From the NCBI GenBank assembly GCA_944332505.1, contig CALVKC010000002.1, positions 144,276 to 208,275 on the forward strand: a stretch of DNA of 64,000 nt, written 5' to 3'. Source of the stretch: an uncultured Bacilli bacterium (GTDB taxonomy: Bacteria > Bacillota_I > Bacilli_A > RF39 > UBA660). Numbering within the stretch: position 1 is the stretch's first letter; the number at the start of each line of letters is the position of its first letter. Shown here one piece after another: positions 25,034 to 33,598 of this stretch. The notes under the pieces are model-generated. The model had not been told where the DNA came from and did no database searches. It worked only from the letters and a program-made list of their open reading frames with translations. The position numbers and the translations under genes are program-made.

Positions 25034-25873
25034 TTATATTTCCACCTTTCCTGTATAATGTATATTCCAACTTAATAATTTATATAATGGGTATAATTGT
25101 GTGAATATATCAATAATAGTTTTTACTATATTATCTTTATTAATTCTTTCATCATATCTAGGAAAATGTACTAGCATTGAAGAATAACACCCATCTCTAT
25201 CATTTTTGTTATACCAAGTTAAGAAATCTTCTGTATTTTCTATATCAAACTTATATATTTTTTCTGGGTAATTTATACCACCAAAATTAGGTAGTTCTGT
25301 TCCCTCTAAATTAGTGTCCCAAATATTCCATTCAAACCCATACCCCTTTAAGTTTTGTATTTCATTTACTATTTGATTTAATAATTCCGTATCATTTTTA
25401 TTGATATGTTCGTGTAAGTATAATCTATCAACTGCACCATCAGGAACTGCGTGAAATATACCAATATCAATACCACTATAACCAACATTTACTTGCATAC
25501 AGGCGTGTTTTTGAAAAGTATATTTAGGGTCCTTATCATCTCTATATGTTTTGTGACCAAATGTCATTCTCTTATTCAAATCTTTAATATCAGCAGGGTG
25601 CTTACCGTATCTCACACCAAGCCAATTTACTTTACCTCTATTGTAGCAACAAGGAAAAATCAATGAAGTTATATTTGAAGGATTTGCGTGATTAAATAAT
25701 TGCAACTTATTATTTTTAATTTCCTCCAAAATAGACATATTCAACTCTAATAATTTTTCTTGTATCTCTTTTCTAACACTTTCAAGATATTGAGTTCTTT
25801 GATTTTGATATTTTTCTGCAAATATATCAAACTCCTCATCTGTAATAAACAAATTAGTACTTTTATTTATCAT
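25034..25873 (-). CDS. Protein of unknown function
   Basis: 279 residues from ATG 25873, which follows a GGAGTAG site; two upstream in-frame ATGs lie before it. A mixed alpha/beta protein with a Cys/His-containing centre (HKTYRDDKDPKYTFQKHACMQVNVGYSG). No family recognised. Confidence 0.7.
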   Translation of the reverse strand: MINKSTNLFITDEEFDIFAEKYQNQRTQYLESVRKEIQEKLLELNMSILEEIKNNKLQLFNHANPSNITSLIFPCCYNRGKVNWLGVRYGKHPADIKDLNKRMTFGHKTYRDDKDPKYTFQKHACMQVNVGYSGIDIGIFHAVPDGAVDRLYLHEHINKNDTELLNQIVNEIQNLKGYGFEWNIWDTNLEGTELPNFGGINYPEKIYKFDIENTEDFLTWYNKNDRDGCYSSMLVHFPRYDERINKDNIVKTIIDIFTQLYPLYKLLSWNIHYTGKVEI

Positions 25874-25886
25874 AACTACTACTCCT

Positions 25887-26420
25887 TTATTCAACAATTC
25901 TTTTATCATAATAATCATCTAACTCATATAAATGTCTAATATTGTAATTTTTACATATGCCTAGAATTATTGCCACTAAATTACTATATTGAACTTTATC
26001 TGATTTATAAATTTTGTATAGTTTATATGGTTCAATAGCTATTAAATCTTTAAACCTTATTATGTTATATCTTTTTAATACTTTATTTGTTTTATAAATA
26101 AATGGTTCAGCATATTCTAATTTTCGTAATAAATCTTCAATAGTTGTATCTAATATTATGAGTTGTTTATTTTCATTAGAACTAGTTTCTATACTCCTAT
26201 TATTAATAGCATTATCTTGATATATAATTTCCTCACCTGATAAATACTTATGTCTTACCATATATCTTTCCATTTGACTTTCTTTATATGTTCTAATTTC
26301 ACTAAAATATCTAACATATACGTCGTGAGTAATTTCATTATCTAATGAACACCAGTCCTTAACAATAACACCAATTAAATTATCTTCTACTATTACAATA
26401 TCACCAAAACAAAATTTCAT
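25887..26420 (-). CDS. Protein of unknown function
   Basis: 177 residues from ATG 26420 (AAAGGTG site lies between this and the earlier in-frame ATG 26438). N-terminal barrel-like region (FGDIVIVEDNLIGVIVKDW) and a helical C-terminus (LLRKLEYAEPFIYKTNKVLKRYNIIRFKDL) that resembles a helix-hairpin-helix or RNA polymerase alpha C-terminal-like fold. Could bind DNA; unproven. First gene after the 26453 promoter. Confidence 0.65.
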   Translation of the reverse strand: MKFCFGDIVIVEDNLIGVIVKDWCSLDNEITHDVYVRYFSEIRTYKESQMERYMVRHKYLSGEEIIYQDNAINNRSIETSSNENKQLIILDTTIEDLLRKLEYAEPFIYKTNKVLKRYNIIRFKDLIAIEPYKLYKIYKSDKVQYSNLVAIILGICKNYNIRHLYELDDYYDKRIVE

Positions 26421-26452
26421 ATGAATACACCTTTCCATAATAATCTAGCATA

Positions 26453-26481
26453 ATTTTATCATAGATTTTGACTTTTGTAAA
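26453..26481 (-). promoter_or_regulatory. Sigma-A-type promoter
   Basis: -35 TTTACA at 26476-26481, 17-base spacer GTCAAAATCTATGA, -10 TAAAAT at 26453-26458. It lies just downstream of the methyltransferase terminator and drives the genes toward 23 kb. Confidence 0.75.
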
Positions 26482-26493
26482 GTGTTTTTATAG

Positions 26494-26525
26494 AATAAAA
26501 AATGGTAACTTTTAAGCCACCATTT
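26494..26525 (-). terminator. Intrinsic terminator after the methyltransferase genes
   Basis: Stem AAATGGTGGC/GTTACCATTT (11 bp with G.U pairs) followed by T6 ATT on the minus strand. The stem includes the end of the 26512-27558 gene. It is followed 12 bases later by a promoter. Confidence 0.75.
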
Positions 26526-27558
26526 CCCAAAATCTAAATTCGCTTAATTTAAAAATACATTCCATTAACTCTTTCCAATAACTACCTATCATACTATTTC
26601 CAGCTAATCTATATAATTCTTCATCATCAAAACCAGCTTCACGCAAACAATAGTAATAACCATCTACCAGACCCATACACCTAAATATTTCTAATGGTGT
26701 TAATAATCTCCACTTACCTGTTTTATCTCTTATAATTGGGCTATACCCTCTATGATAACCGTAATTTGCAGTAATAGTACGCATTAAAGTATTGTTGTTT
26801 TCAATAAATATATTTGTTGCCGACGTATGTTTTATATCTTCATAATAGCCATTTTCATAATATAATCTACCACCATCTTTACTTTGTGCTAATTTTACTT
26901 TTTCTATTTGTTTATCAGTTAAATAATATTTATCATCTACCTTATCAAGTAATATATCATTTATAGTTTTACGTGTTTCTACACCTTTTGGAAATTCAAA
27001 TTTATCAACTAAATTTAAACATTTTAAAAAACCAACAACACATAATCTAGTTCTATCTTGTGGTGTATTAAAATTTTTTGCATTATATTCATCTATTTTT
27101 ATAGCATACCCTAAATCTTGTAAACTGCCTAAATAATCTGATATATTATCTATTTGTTGTACTTTACTTTGTTGTAGTGTATAATCAATTATAAAACATT
27201 TTGGTTTTTTAAATTCTACAAACTTATAAACACCCATAGGCATATTATAATTACGTAATATAAAATTTTCTAACATTGGTTTTTTATAATTTCTATTACT
27301 AAAAGTATTGGAAGGAAAACTTATAGTAACCAAATCTATATTATCACATATAGTAGAAAAATCTAGTGTAACTATATCACTTTTATCAAAATTTGTTTTA
27401 TGAAAATAATTATACGCATACATACAACCCTCATTTTTGTACTCATTATCTATACAACCAACAATATTAACATTTGAACACCCAGCTGTTATAAGACAAG
27501 CCTGCGTACCAACACCTATACCAGCACCAATTTCCATAAAATTTAATCTTCTATTCAT
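26512..27558 (-). CDS. C5-cytosine methyltransferase-like protein, catalytic Cys replaced (probably inactive)
   Basis: 348 residues. SAM-binding motif I (MEIGAGIGVGT), motif VIII (TPQDRTRLCVVG), a TITANYGYHRGYSP target-side segment, motif IX region RLLTPLEIFRCMGL and motif X (LAGNSMIGSYW) are all kept. The active-site loop reads SFPSNTFS at 80-87 where active enzymes have PC; Ser83 stands in for the cysteine. Motif VI, normally ENV, reads IDY. Methyl transfer by the usual covalent route is therefore unlikely. It directly follows an intact paralogue, so it may be a regulatory or specificity partner, or a DNA-binding decoy. Confidence 0.85.
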   Translation of the reverse strand: MNRRLNFMEIGAGIGVGTQACLITAGCSNVNIVGCIDNEYKNEGCMYAYNYFHKTNFDKSDIVTLDFSTICDNIDLVTISFPSNTFSNRNYKKPMLENFILRNYNMPMGVYKFVEFKKPKCFIIDYTLQQSKVQQIDNISDYLGSLQDLGYAIKIDEYNAKNFNTPQDRTRLCVVGFLKCLNLVDKFEFPKGVETRKTINDILLDKVDDKYYLTDKQIEKVKLAQSKDGGRLYYENGYYEDIKHTSATNIFIENNNTLMRTITANYGYHRGYSPIIRDKTGKWRLLTPLEIFRCMGLVDGYYYCLREAGFDDEELYRLAGNSMIGSYWKELMECIFKLSEFRFWEMVA

Positions 27559-27595
27559 AACCTTTACCAGCTTTCTTTATTAAATTCATCAATGT

Positions 27596-28546
27596 TTAAA
27601 ATAGTTTCTTTTGTTGTAATTTATAATGCTTATCTAGTTTAACACCATATATATCGGCAATAAGTGCTTCTAACACATTAACTACAATAGAATTTCCTGC
27701 TTGTTTATAAAGTTGTGATTTTTGACATACTTTTGCTGCTTTTTCATAATCCTCGTCATCAAATCCCATAAGTCTCCAACACTCTTTTGCTGTTAATATT
27801 CTATAACCTTCTTTACATTTTATCTTCCCACTATTCCCACTTACTTTTCCGTAACTTGCTGTTATTGTAGGGTAAATATTATCTCTTACTACAAACCCAC
27901 CAAATGAATATGGTGCTCCAAAATCCTTTACCATTGTTAAATCATTTGCAGTTAAAACTACCTCATCTAAATCATAAGTATCTTCCAAATAATCAAAATA
28001 TGTTGTATCTAAAACCTGTTCTCTTGGAAATTCAAACTCTATATCATCTAAAATACTAATAGTAAATATTCTATTTCTACTTTGTGGTATGCCATAATCA
28101 CTAGAATTTAAAACTCTATAAAAATTATTATAACCAAATGACTTTAATGTATCTAAATATTTTTCATAATTATGATAGTGTCTATCACTAATAAGATTTT
28201 CTACATTTTCCCATATAACTACATTAGGGTGTAATTTATTAATAATTCTTATACTTTCATACATTAAACTAGACCTTGTATTACTATCTTTATCTCCACC
28301 CTTTTGTAATCCAGCCAAGCTAAAATCTTGACAAGGTGAGCCGTGCATTATAAAGTCTACTTCCATATTTTTATTCCATTGAGTAATATCTTGTGGCTTA
28401 AAATTAGTTCCATTTATAGCATTGTATGATTTAACTGAATATTCATTTAGTTCTACATAATCAACTACATTAAATGGTATTCCCACCTTTTTAAATGCCT
28501 TAGTACAAGCACCAATACCACCAAAAAGTTCTAATACTTTAATCAT
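27596..28546 (-). CDS. DNA C5-cytosine methyltransferase (Dcm family)
   Basis: 316 residues with all motifs: LELFGGIGACTKAF (I), HGSPCQDFSLAG with Cys72 (IV), VIWENVENL (VI), GIPQSRNRIF (VIII), RILTAKECWRLMGF (IX) and QAGNSIVVNVLEAL (X). It methylates cytosine C5 in DNA using SAM, most simply explained as protection of phage DNA from host restriction. No restriction enzyme is next to it. The target sequence cannot be told. Its start overlaps the preceding gene's stop. Confidence 0.95.
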   Translation of the reverse strand: MIKVLELFGGIGACTKAFKKVGIPFNVVDYVELNEYSVKSYNAINGTNFKPQDITQWNKNMEVDFIMHGSPCQDFSLAGLQKGGDKDSNTRSSLMYESIRIINKLHPNVVIWENVENLISDRHYHNYEKYLDTLKSFGYNNFYRVLNSSDYGIPQSRNRIFTISILDDIEFEFPREQVLDTTYFDYLEDTYDLDEVVLTANDLTMVKDFGAPYSFGGFVVRDNIYPTITASYGKVSGNSGKIKCKEGYRILTAKECWRLMGFDDEDYEKAAKVCQKSQLYKQAGNSIVVNVLEALIADIYGVKLDKHYKLQQKKLF

Positions 28547-29021
28547 TATCTACAACCTCTACATTATCAATAATTAAGTTTTTTGTATTCTCAATAGCTA
28601 ATTCAACTACTTCTTGTGGTATTGTAATTGGGTAAACATTCCCACTTCTAGCTAATCCTGCACAAGTACAATCAATTACCATTTCCATAATATCTAATAA
28701 ATTTACGTCATCTGGAACACTGTCATTTAAGTGGTGTCTTTCCATCATATGTCTATTCTTAAACCAATTCATTTCTTTAAAGTTTCTAGTACCATCATCA
28801 ATTTTTTCATTGAAATCATTATAAAATTCATCTAAATAATCTAATTTAGTATGGTCGTGTTCTACTAATTGATTTTTTAATTTATCTGCTAACCAATAAC
28901 CAACATTTTGTACGTCATTTATGTGACTTAATGTATCGTGTTCTAATTGTTCCTTTGTAACTTTGCCATTAGCACTTCTAGTGTCAGCATTACTTGATTT
29001 ATTTATTATTATATCTTTCAT
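28539..29021 (-). CDS. DUF5662-like protein
   Basis: 160 residues. HINDVQNVGYWLADKL, EHDHTKLDYLDEFYNDF, WFKNRHMMERHHLNDSVPDDVNLLDIMEMVIDC and GLARSGNVYPI follow closely a family common in Firmicute phages (DUF5662 from memory). Paired His/Asp residues (DH, HH) recall an HD-type hydrolase, but activity is unknown. Overlaps both neighbours by 4-8 bases. Confidence 0.75.
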   Translation of the reverse strand: MKDIIINKSSNADTRSANGKVTKEQLEHDTLSHINDVQNVGYWLADKLKNQLVEHDHTKLDYLDEFYNDFNEKIDDGTRNFKEMNWFKNRHMMERHHLNDSVPDDVNLLDIMEMVIDCTCAGLARSGNVYPITIPQEVVELAIENTKNLIIDNVEVVDND

Positions 29022-29314
29022 TTATCTTCCTCCATCACTTTTTTTATAAATTTTTCAGCAGTATATGCGGCTGAAATTGTATCTAAAACGTCTATTATTT
29101 CAGTTAGACACTTTTTGTCCCAAATAGTTCCTATTCCTTCTGGGTATAGACAAAATTTTCGCCAAGCACTATACCACCTAATTTGTGCTATACAAACCGC
29201 ATTATTATCAAATATAAAATAAATTGGTGTTTTTCTATTTTCATAGTTCTCTCTTGTAACAAAAAAGTATTCACCCTTATACACTATACTATCTACTAAA
29301 CTTTTATTTTCCAT
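29018..29314 (-). CDS. Small protein of unknown function
   Basis: 98 residues, beta-rich with aromatic residues (AQIRWYSAWRKFCLYPEG). No known motif. GGGAGAG ribosome site lies within the end of the ATP-grasp gene; overlaps the neighbouring genes by a few bases. Confidence 0.65.
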   Translation of the reverse strand: MENKSLVDSIVYKGEYFFVTRENYENRKTPIYFIFDNNAVCIAQIRWYSAWRKFCLYPEGIGTIWDKKCLTEIIDVLDTISAAYTAEKFIKKVMEEDK

Positions 29315-30299
29315 TTTGTTTTCTCTCCCTAATAATTTCCTGTTGTGATATATATGTTAATTTATCTATATTCCAATATGCTGACCTAAACCCTCTTGCC
29401 ATATCAATTAGATATAATTTATCAGTTTCTGCAACATACATAAAATCTATTGACCATATACCCTTTAATTGGTCATCAAATTTAAGTGTATGTATATCAT
29501 TCCATATTCTATCTTTCAAAGTATTTAATAATTCTCTATGTTGTACTTTTCTTGTTTTTACTTTATTATGAAACCAATCAAATATAATTTGGTCTGACTT
29601 TTTAGAAATATTTGGTCTACAATATTTATATTTCCAATAATCTTCAACATATTCTAGTATATCTCTGTCCATATTATAAAATACTCTAATTTCTTCTCTT
29701 AAAGGCATACCATTATATATAGTTGGTATTTCATTTAGATTTGCAGGAATTAACTCTCTTACAACTAATTCTGTTGTACCACCAGTACCATACATTGTAG
29801 ACATATAATTTATTTCCCACAATTTTCTTGCTAAATCAGATTTAGTGGCTAAACAGGTATCAAAATCAAATTTATTAGAAAAACAACCATTTTTAATATT
29901 ATATACTTTATGATTTTTCATTTTTGCAAGTGTTGGTTCTAATATTTTTTCTATACTATTCCAATCAACTTTTTCATAGTCATCTGTTGCTTCTAAAATT
30001 TGTGTTTCCTCAAATGTAAATATTTGATTTGCTATAATATCAGCGTGTTCAAATTTACCAAAATCTAAAATATGATTATACCAATTAGAGAAATTTTCTG
30101 GGTATTTTCTATCATCTTCATATGACTTTTTTGCTAACTGCAACATATATTCAGGTGTAATTCTACTACTCATATCATCAGCAATTTTTTTAAAAATATC
30201 AAATGTAGTAGAACACATTTCTTGTGATACTTTTATTCTATCTTCTACTGTATCTAACTTAATATTTGGGTCTGGTATCTTTTCTATATTACTTTCCAT
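29304..30299 (-). CDS. ATP-grasp-like protein
   Basis: 331 residues from ATG 30299, which follows GGAG at a better distance than ATG 30305. The second half has ATP-grasp traits: VVRELIPANLNEI, PLREEIRVFYNMDRDI, then GIWSIDFMYVAETDKLYLIDMARGF, matching the pattern 'R.F..D ... S.DF......LYLIDMN'. ATP-grasp enzymes join a carboxylate to an amine using ATP; phage copies are found in DNA or peptide modification. Substrate unknown. Confidence 0.65.
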   Translation of the reverse strand: MESNIEKIPDPNIKLDTVEDRIKVSQEMCSTTFDIFKKIADDMSSRITPEYMLQLAKKSYEDDRKYPENFSNWYNHILDFGKFEHADIIANQIFTFEETQILEATDDYEKVDWNSIEKILEPTLAKMKNHKVYNIKNGCFSNKFDFDTCLATKSDLARKLWEINYMSTMYGTGGTTELVVRELIPANLNEIPTIYNGMPLREEIRVFYNMDRDILEYVEDYWKYKYCRPNISKKSDQIIFDWFHNKVKTRKVQHRELLNTLKDRIWNDIHTLKFDDQLKGIWSIDFMYVAETDKLYLIDMARGFRSAYWNIDKLTYISQQEIIRERKQNGK

Positions 30300-30487
30300 T
30301 TCCATTCTCCTTCCAAACTACCTACACTAAAATAATACTCTTTATTGCATTTAGGACAAACATATATATCACTAGCAGGCATTGTTAAAACTTGTGTATT
30401 TGTATTTCTCAGTTGCACATTACAGTCATCACAGTATGGTATTTTTGCAACATAACACTCTGGAAATAAATAATGTTTCTTAATCAA
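30284..30487 (-). CDS. Small zinc-ribbon protein
   Basis: 67 residues with CDDC and CPKC pairs about 24 residues apart, a standard zinc ribbon. Overlaps the ATP-grasp gene by about 16-20 bases and the small gene upstream by 4 bases. Function unknown. Confidence 0.7.
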   Translation of the reverse strand: MIKKHYLFPECYVAKIPYCDDCNVQLRNTNTQVLTMPASDIYVCPKCNKEYYFSVGSLEGEWKWKVI

Positions 30488-30630
30488 TTTTTATCATCTC
30501 CTAAACTTAATATATAATTTAAAGCATTTATAGCTTCCATATAATCCTTTTCATAACTAACTGATGACCATACAGGGTATGCTTCACATATGGCTGTCAT
30601 TAATATTTGTTCAGCAATATCTTTATTCAT
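30484..30630 (-). CDS. Very small protein of unknown function
   Basis: 48 residues (MNKDIAEQILMTAICEAYP...), acidic and helical. Start ATG 30630 lies 2 bases after the YqeY-like gene with GGGAGTATAAAG before it; its stop overlaps the zinc-ribbon start. Compact operon placement supports expression. Confidence 0.55.
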   Translation of the reverse strand: MNKDIAEQILMTAICEAYPVWSSVSYEKDYMEAINALNYILSLGDDKN

Positions 30631-30632
30631 CT

Positions 30633-31070
30633 TTATACTCCCAATAATCTTTTAACAATGTCACTCATCAACTTACCATCAGCTCTATTACCTAATTTAG
30701 ATTTTGCAGTTCCCATTACTTGACCAAATTTACTTTTATCTGCTTGTAATTCATCAATTATTTTTACTAATTCACTTTCCAATTCTATCTCTGATAATAA
30801 TTGTGGTAAGTATCTATTAATACAAGCCAACTCTTTATATGTTTTTTCCATTAAATCTTTTCGATTACCCTTCTCAAATAATGCTAATGCTTCATATCTC
30901 TTTTTTCTTTCTTGCATTATAATATTCTCTATTTCTGTATCAGTTAAATCTATTTGTTTATCTTTTTTTGCTTTTAATATTTGTGCACGTATATATTGTA
31001 TAGTATTCTTTTCTATATCATTTCCATTTTTCATTGCTATCTTTAAATCTTCTAATAATTTATCTTCCAT
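30633..31070 (-). CDS. YqeY-like protein (GatB/YqeY family)
   Basis: 145 residues, the normal size of bacterial YqeY. LKIAMKNGNDIEKNTIQYIRAQI, ERKKRYEALALFEKGNRKDL, INRYLPQLLSE and FGQVMGTAKSKLGNRADGKLMSDIVKRLL match the family. The domain is shared with the tRNA-binding tail of GatB, the amidotransferase that makes Gln- and Asn-tRNA. A phage copy may bind tRNA; the true function of free-standing YqeY is unclear. Confidence 0.9.
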   Translation of the reverse strand: MEDKLLEDLKIAMKNGNDIEKNTIQYIRAQILKAKKDKQIDLTDTEIENIIMQERKKRYEALALFEKGNRKDLMEKTYKELACINRYLPQLLSEIELESELVKIIDELQADKSKFGQVMGTAKSKLGNRADGKLMSDIVKRLLGV

Positions 31071-31304
31071 TTAATTATTCCCCCTATAAATTTCATTATA
31101 TAATAATGTATAATACTCACTTAATGCGTCTATATTTAACCAAATCTCATTATATTCATCTTCTAAGTATTTAGTTTTTTTCTCTAATTCCTCTACTTTC
31201 ATTTCTAAAATGGCTAATCTACTAAATACACTAATAACACCATAAATTAGAATAATCAATATTATAATCACATATACCACTGGACTTATTTTTATTTTTT
31301 TCAT
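31071..31304 (-). CDS. Small membrane-anchored coiled-coil protein
   Basis: 77 residues. Residues about 7-30 form a membrane helix (ISPVVYVIIILIILIYGVIS), followed by a coiled coil (LAILEMKVEELEKKTKYLEDEYNEIW). The layout resembles phage spanin or membrane accessory proteins, but nothing specific identifies it. Coupled to the YqeY-like gene (adjacent). Confidence 0.65.
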   Translation of the reverse strand: MKKIKISPVVYVIIILIILIYGVISVFSRLAILEMKVEELEKKTKYLEDEYNEIWLNIDALSEYYTLLYNEIYRGNN

Positions 31305-31310
31305 TTAATA

Positions 31311-31565
31311 TTACTCCTTTATAAATACCTTTTTCTCTACTTTAATTAATATTGTAGGTTCAAAAGAATATGGCTCATTACTATTAATTGATATATCAAT
31401 ACCATTTAATATATCTCTAACAATATCATTTCTTTTATATTCTAGTTTATTGTTTAAATCTTCTAAACACTTATTTTTATATTCTGTATATTCTTCATTT
31501 ATAGTTTTTTCTAAATGTGCTTTAATATTATTTATTAATGCGTCTATATACTCATAATTATTCAT
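31311..31565 (-). CDS. Small charged protein of unknown function
   Basis: 84 residues from ATG 31565; GGGGGTAAG lies between it and the in-frame GTG/ATG further upstream. Helical N-terminus with coiled-coil character, Lys/Glu rich. No family recognised. Confidence 0.6.
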   Translation of the reverse strand: MNNYEYIDALINNIKAHLEKTINEEYTEYKNKCLEDLNNKLEYKRNDIVRDILNGIDISINSNEPYSFEPTILIKVEKKVFIKE

Positions 31566-31860
31566 CTTTCTTACCCCCAAATTTTATTGGTTTATTTAAA
31601 AAATCTGAAATATGGTCAATTACAAAATTACCACCTAATTTTTCCAATAATAACCACATAATTAAATATGCAACCATAATTACAAAAGTTAGTGGAAAAA
31701 ATATAATACCTAAAAATATGTCCTTTACTGTAATGGCATACTGACCACACTTACGTCTTTCATCTATAACCCCATATATTAATATTACAACAAAACTAAA
31801 AATAAACCACAAACCAAAAAACAATAATAAAAATATACCTTGCTCACTTGATAATTCCAT
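31558..31860 (-). CDS. Membrane protein with two helices
   Basis: 100 residues. Two hydrophobic helices (IFLLLFFGLWFIFSFVVILIYGV and IFLGIIFFPLTFVIMVAYLI) with a short basic loop. Overlaps the next gene by 8 bases. Function unknown. Confidence 0.65.
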   Translation of the reverse strand: MELSSEQGIFLLLFFGLWFIFSFVVILIYGVIDERRKCGQYAITVKDIFLGIIFFPLTFVIMVAYLIMWLLLEKLGGNFVIDHISDFLNKPIKFGGKKDE

Positions 31861-31862
31861 AC

Positions 31863-32411
31863 TTAATTCTCCTTTTTATACCAATACTCATCTAAATATG
31901 TCATAAATAGCATATTTAATTTTTGTCTATATGTAGTATCAGTAAGAAAATCATCTAATTTTGATTTATATTGATTAACATTTGACCTATAAAAAGTTGT
32001 TACTGCTAATTTAACATACTTAACTGTATTATCTAATATAAATGTTTTAGTAATATCAGGTTTATTTCTTAAAGTATCGTCTAATAACCATTTAAAATTT
32101 GCTATATACATTTTCTGTATTTCTTCTTCACTATATACTGGAACCATATCAGGAAATTGTAATATAAACTTTCTAATATCATCTTTATTATTTTCTAGTG
32201 TATATATATTCAACTTATTCATTTTACAAAATGTTTCAATATCTTTCTTAACCAATTCTCTTTTAACATTATCTTTACACGTAAATTCTATTGTAATACC
32301 GTCATATTTTAGAATTTCATCAAAATATTTAGATTTACTCTTTATGACTGAAATTATATTTTCCATATTATTTAATTCTTTAACTTGTGTTTTAGTACTT
32401 TTTCTAGGCAT
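31863..32411 (-). CDS. Protein of unknown function
   Basis: 182 residues, basic, helical; begins after a GGGGGAATAG site. No motif recognised. First gene of the transcript from the 32433 promoter candidate. Confidence 0.65.
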   Translation of the reverse strand: MPRKSTKTQVKELNNMENIISVIKSKSKYFDEILKYDGITIEFTCKDNVKRELVKKDIETFCKMNKLNIYTLENNKDDIRKFILQFPDMVPVYSEEEIQKMYIANFKWLLDDTLRNKPDITKTFILDNTVKYVKLAVTTFYRSNVNQYKSKLDDFLTDTTYRQKLNMLFMTYLDEYWYKKEN

Positions 32412-32432
32412 ATCTATTCCCCCTTCTTATTT

Positions 32433-32445
32433 ATTATATCACCTT
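32433..32445 (-). promoter_or_regulatory. AGGTGATATAAT extended -10 promoter
   Basis: Minus strand AAGGTGATATAAT, with TG-A-TATAAT (-10 at 32433-32438). No TTTACA -35 at the right distance. It follows a hairpin and leads directly to the GGGGG ribosome site of the 32411 gene. Confidence 0.55.
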
Positions 32446-32452
32446 ATAACTT

Positions 32453-32489
32453 AAAAGATAGTACCCATATAATATAGATACTATCTTTT
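32453..32489 (-). terminator. Hairpin after the 32494-32940 gene
   Basis: Perfect 11-bp stem AAAAGATAGTA (arms 32453-32463 and 32479-32489) with a 15-base loop. T residues are limited to the TTTT within the arm, so termination may be weak or the stem may serve in RNA stability. Confidence 0.5.
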
Positions 32490-32493
32490 TACT

Positions 32494-32940
32494 TTATTTA
32501 TTATATTCAGATTTTAGATAATCAGGAATTTCATTACCATTGTTATCTACAACATTTGCTTGTGGTATTGTATTATTTATTTTAGCAATTTCTTCTGGTG
32601 TTAATCCAGCTGCTGTTTTTTCTTGTTTTGTTTTAGTTGTATTTGTGGTAACCTTTGACTTTGTTTCTTTTTTTGGTGTATTTGTAGTATCTATTGATTT
32701 TGAATTTGTATTACTAGTAGTTGCATTATTATTTTCATCAGGTACTTTTGAAAACTTTTCTAACTGTCTATATAAAGCAGTGTAAGCACCTCTAATTTGT
32801 TCTTTACTATCTTCAAGTTGTGCTTTTCTAACTGTATAATTTTGTTCTAGTGTTGTTAATTCACTAATAACTTGATTAAATTCCTTTTCTTTAATTTCCA
32901 TTTCCTCTTTAATTGATTTTAAAATTTCATTTTCTCCCAT
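32494..32940 (-). CDS. Coiled-coil protein with low-complexity tail
   Basis: 148 residues. Residues 1-65 are a coiled coil (EEMEIKEKEFNQVISELTTLEQNYTVRKAQL). Residues 70-120 are Asn/Thr/Lys low complexity. A short conserved-looking end (LTPEEIAKINNTIPQANV) follows. 21 bases after the sigma-like gene. Function unknown. Confidence 0.7.
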   Translation of the reverse strand: MGENEILKSIKEEMEIKEKEFNQVISELTTLEQNYTVRKAQLEDSKEQIRGAYTALYRQLEKFSKVPDENNNATTSNTNSKSIDTTNTPKKETKSKVTTNTTKTKQEKTAAGLTPEEIAKINNTIPQANVVDNNGNEIPDYLKSEYNK

Positions 32941-32961
32941 TACAATTACCTCCTAAAATTT

Positions 32962-33579
32962 TTACATTATTGATAATAGCCTTTGTTGTAATTCTGTAAT
33001 TACTTGCTTTATTGTTTGTTTTGGTACAAAATCTATCATACGTGTATTTAATTTATTATCTTGTGTACTTTCTATATATACAAGATATATTAATTTTGTA
33101 ACACTACTATTTAATTTATAATCATTAGCAATATCTTCTAGTATATAAATTATATCTTCACTTAATTCTTTTACATTATTATTCTCAATAATATCATCTT
33201 CTACATTATTATCTTCATCAACTAATACGTCTGATAAACTAATATCATCAGTAACACAATTATCTTCTAAATTAAACAATATATCTGGTTGACGTTTTTG
33301 CTGTCTATCATAATCAATAAAATCCCTATTTATGATATTATAAGCCAATGTTGATAATCTATACTTATCAGGGTCCCATATTAAACAGGCTTTCCATAAT
33401 CCCATACGAGCTATTTGTAATGCTTCATCAAATTCCCAATATTTAGTCTTATAATATTTTTGTGCTATTCTATTGGCCAAATTTATATTATCATTAAATA
33501 ATTGTGTTATACGTTCAGCTTCTTCTGGTGTCTTATTCCTTAATGATATTTTTTCATAGTATGTAGACTTATGTGGCAT
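32962..33579 (-). CDS. Sigma-70-like transcription factor (region 2 present)
   Basis: 205 residues. NINLANRIAQKYYKTKYWEFDEALQIARMGLWKACLIWDPDKYRLSTLAYNIINRDFIDYDRQ follows sigma-70 region 2: the core-binding helix, the 'A..GL..A...F.p.kg.fsT.A...I' strand-opening part, and the -10 reading helix. The C-terminal part is too diverged to show region 4 clearly. It likely redirects host RNA polymerase to a subset of phage promoters. Acts together with, or in place of, the second sigma-like gene directly upstream. Confidence 0.8.
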   Translation of the reverse strand: MPHKSTYYEKISLRNKTPEEAERITQLFNDNINLANRIAQKYYKTKYWEFDEALQIARMGLWKACLIWDPDKYRLSTLAYNIINRDFIDYDRQQKRQPDILFNLEDNCVTDDISLSDVLVDEDNNVEDDIIENNNVKELSEDIIYILEDIANDYKLNSSVTKLIYLVYIESTQDNKLNTRMIDFVPKQTIKQVITELQQRLLSIM

Positions 33580-33598
33580 AAATTATCAACTCCTTTCA

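Noticed and set aside
26512..28546. Restriction-modification system
   Set aside because: No restriction endonuclease is next to the methyltransferases; the PD-(D/E)XK proteins at 37.5 and 40 kb look like small resolvases and are 10 kb away.
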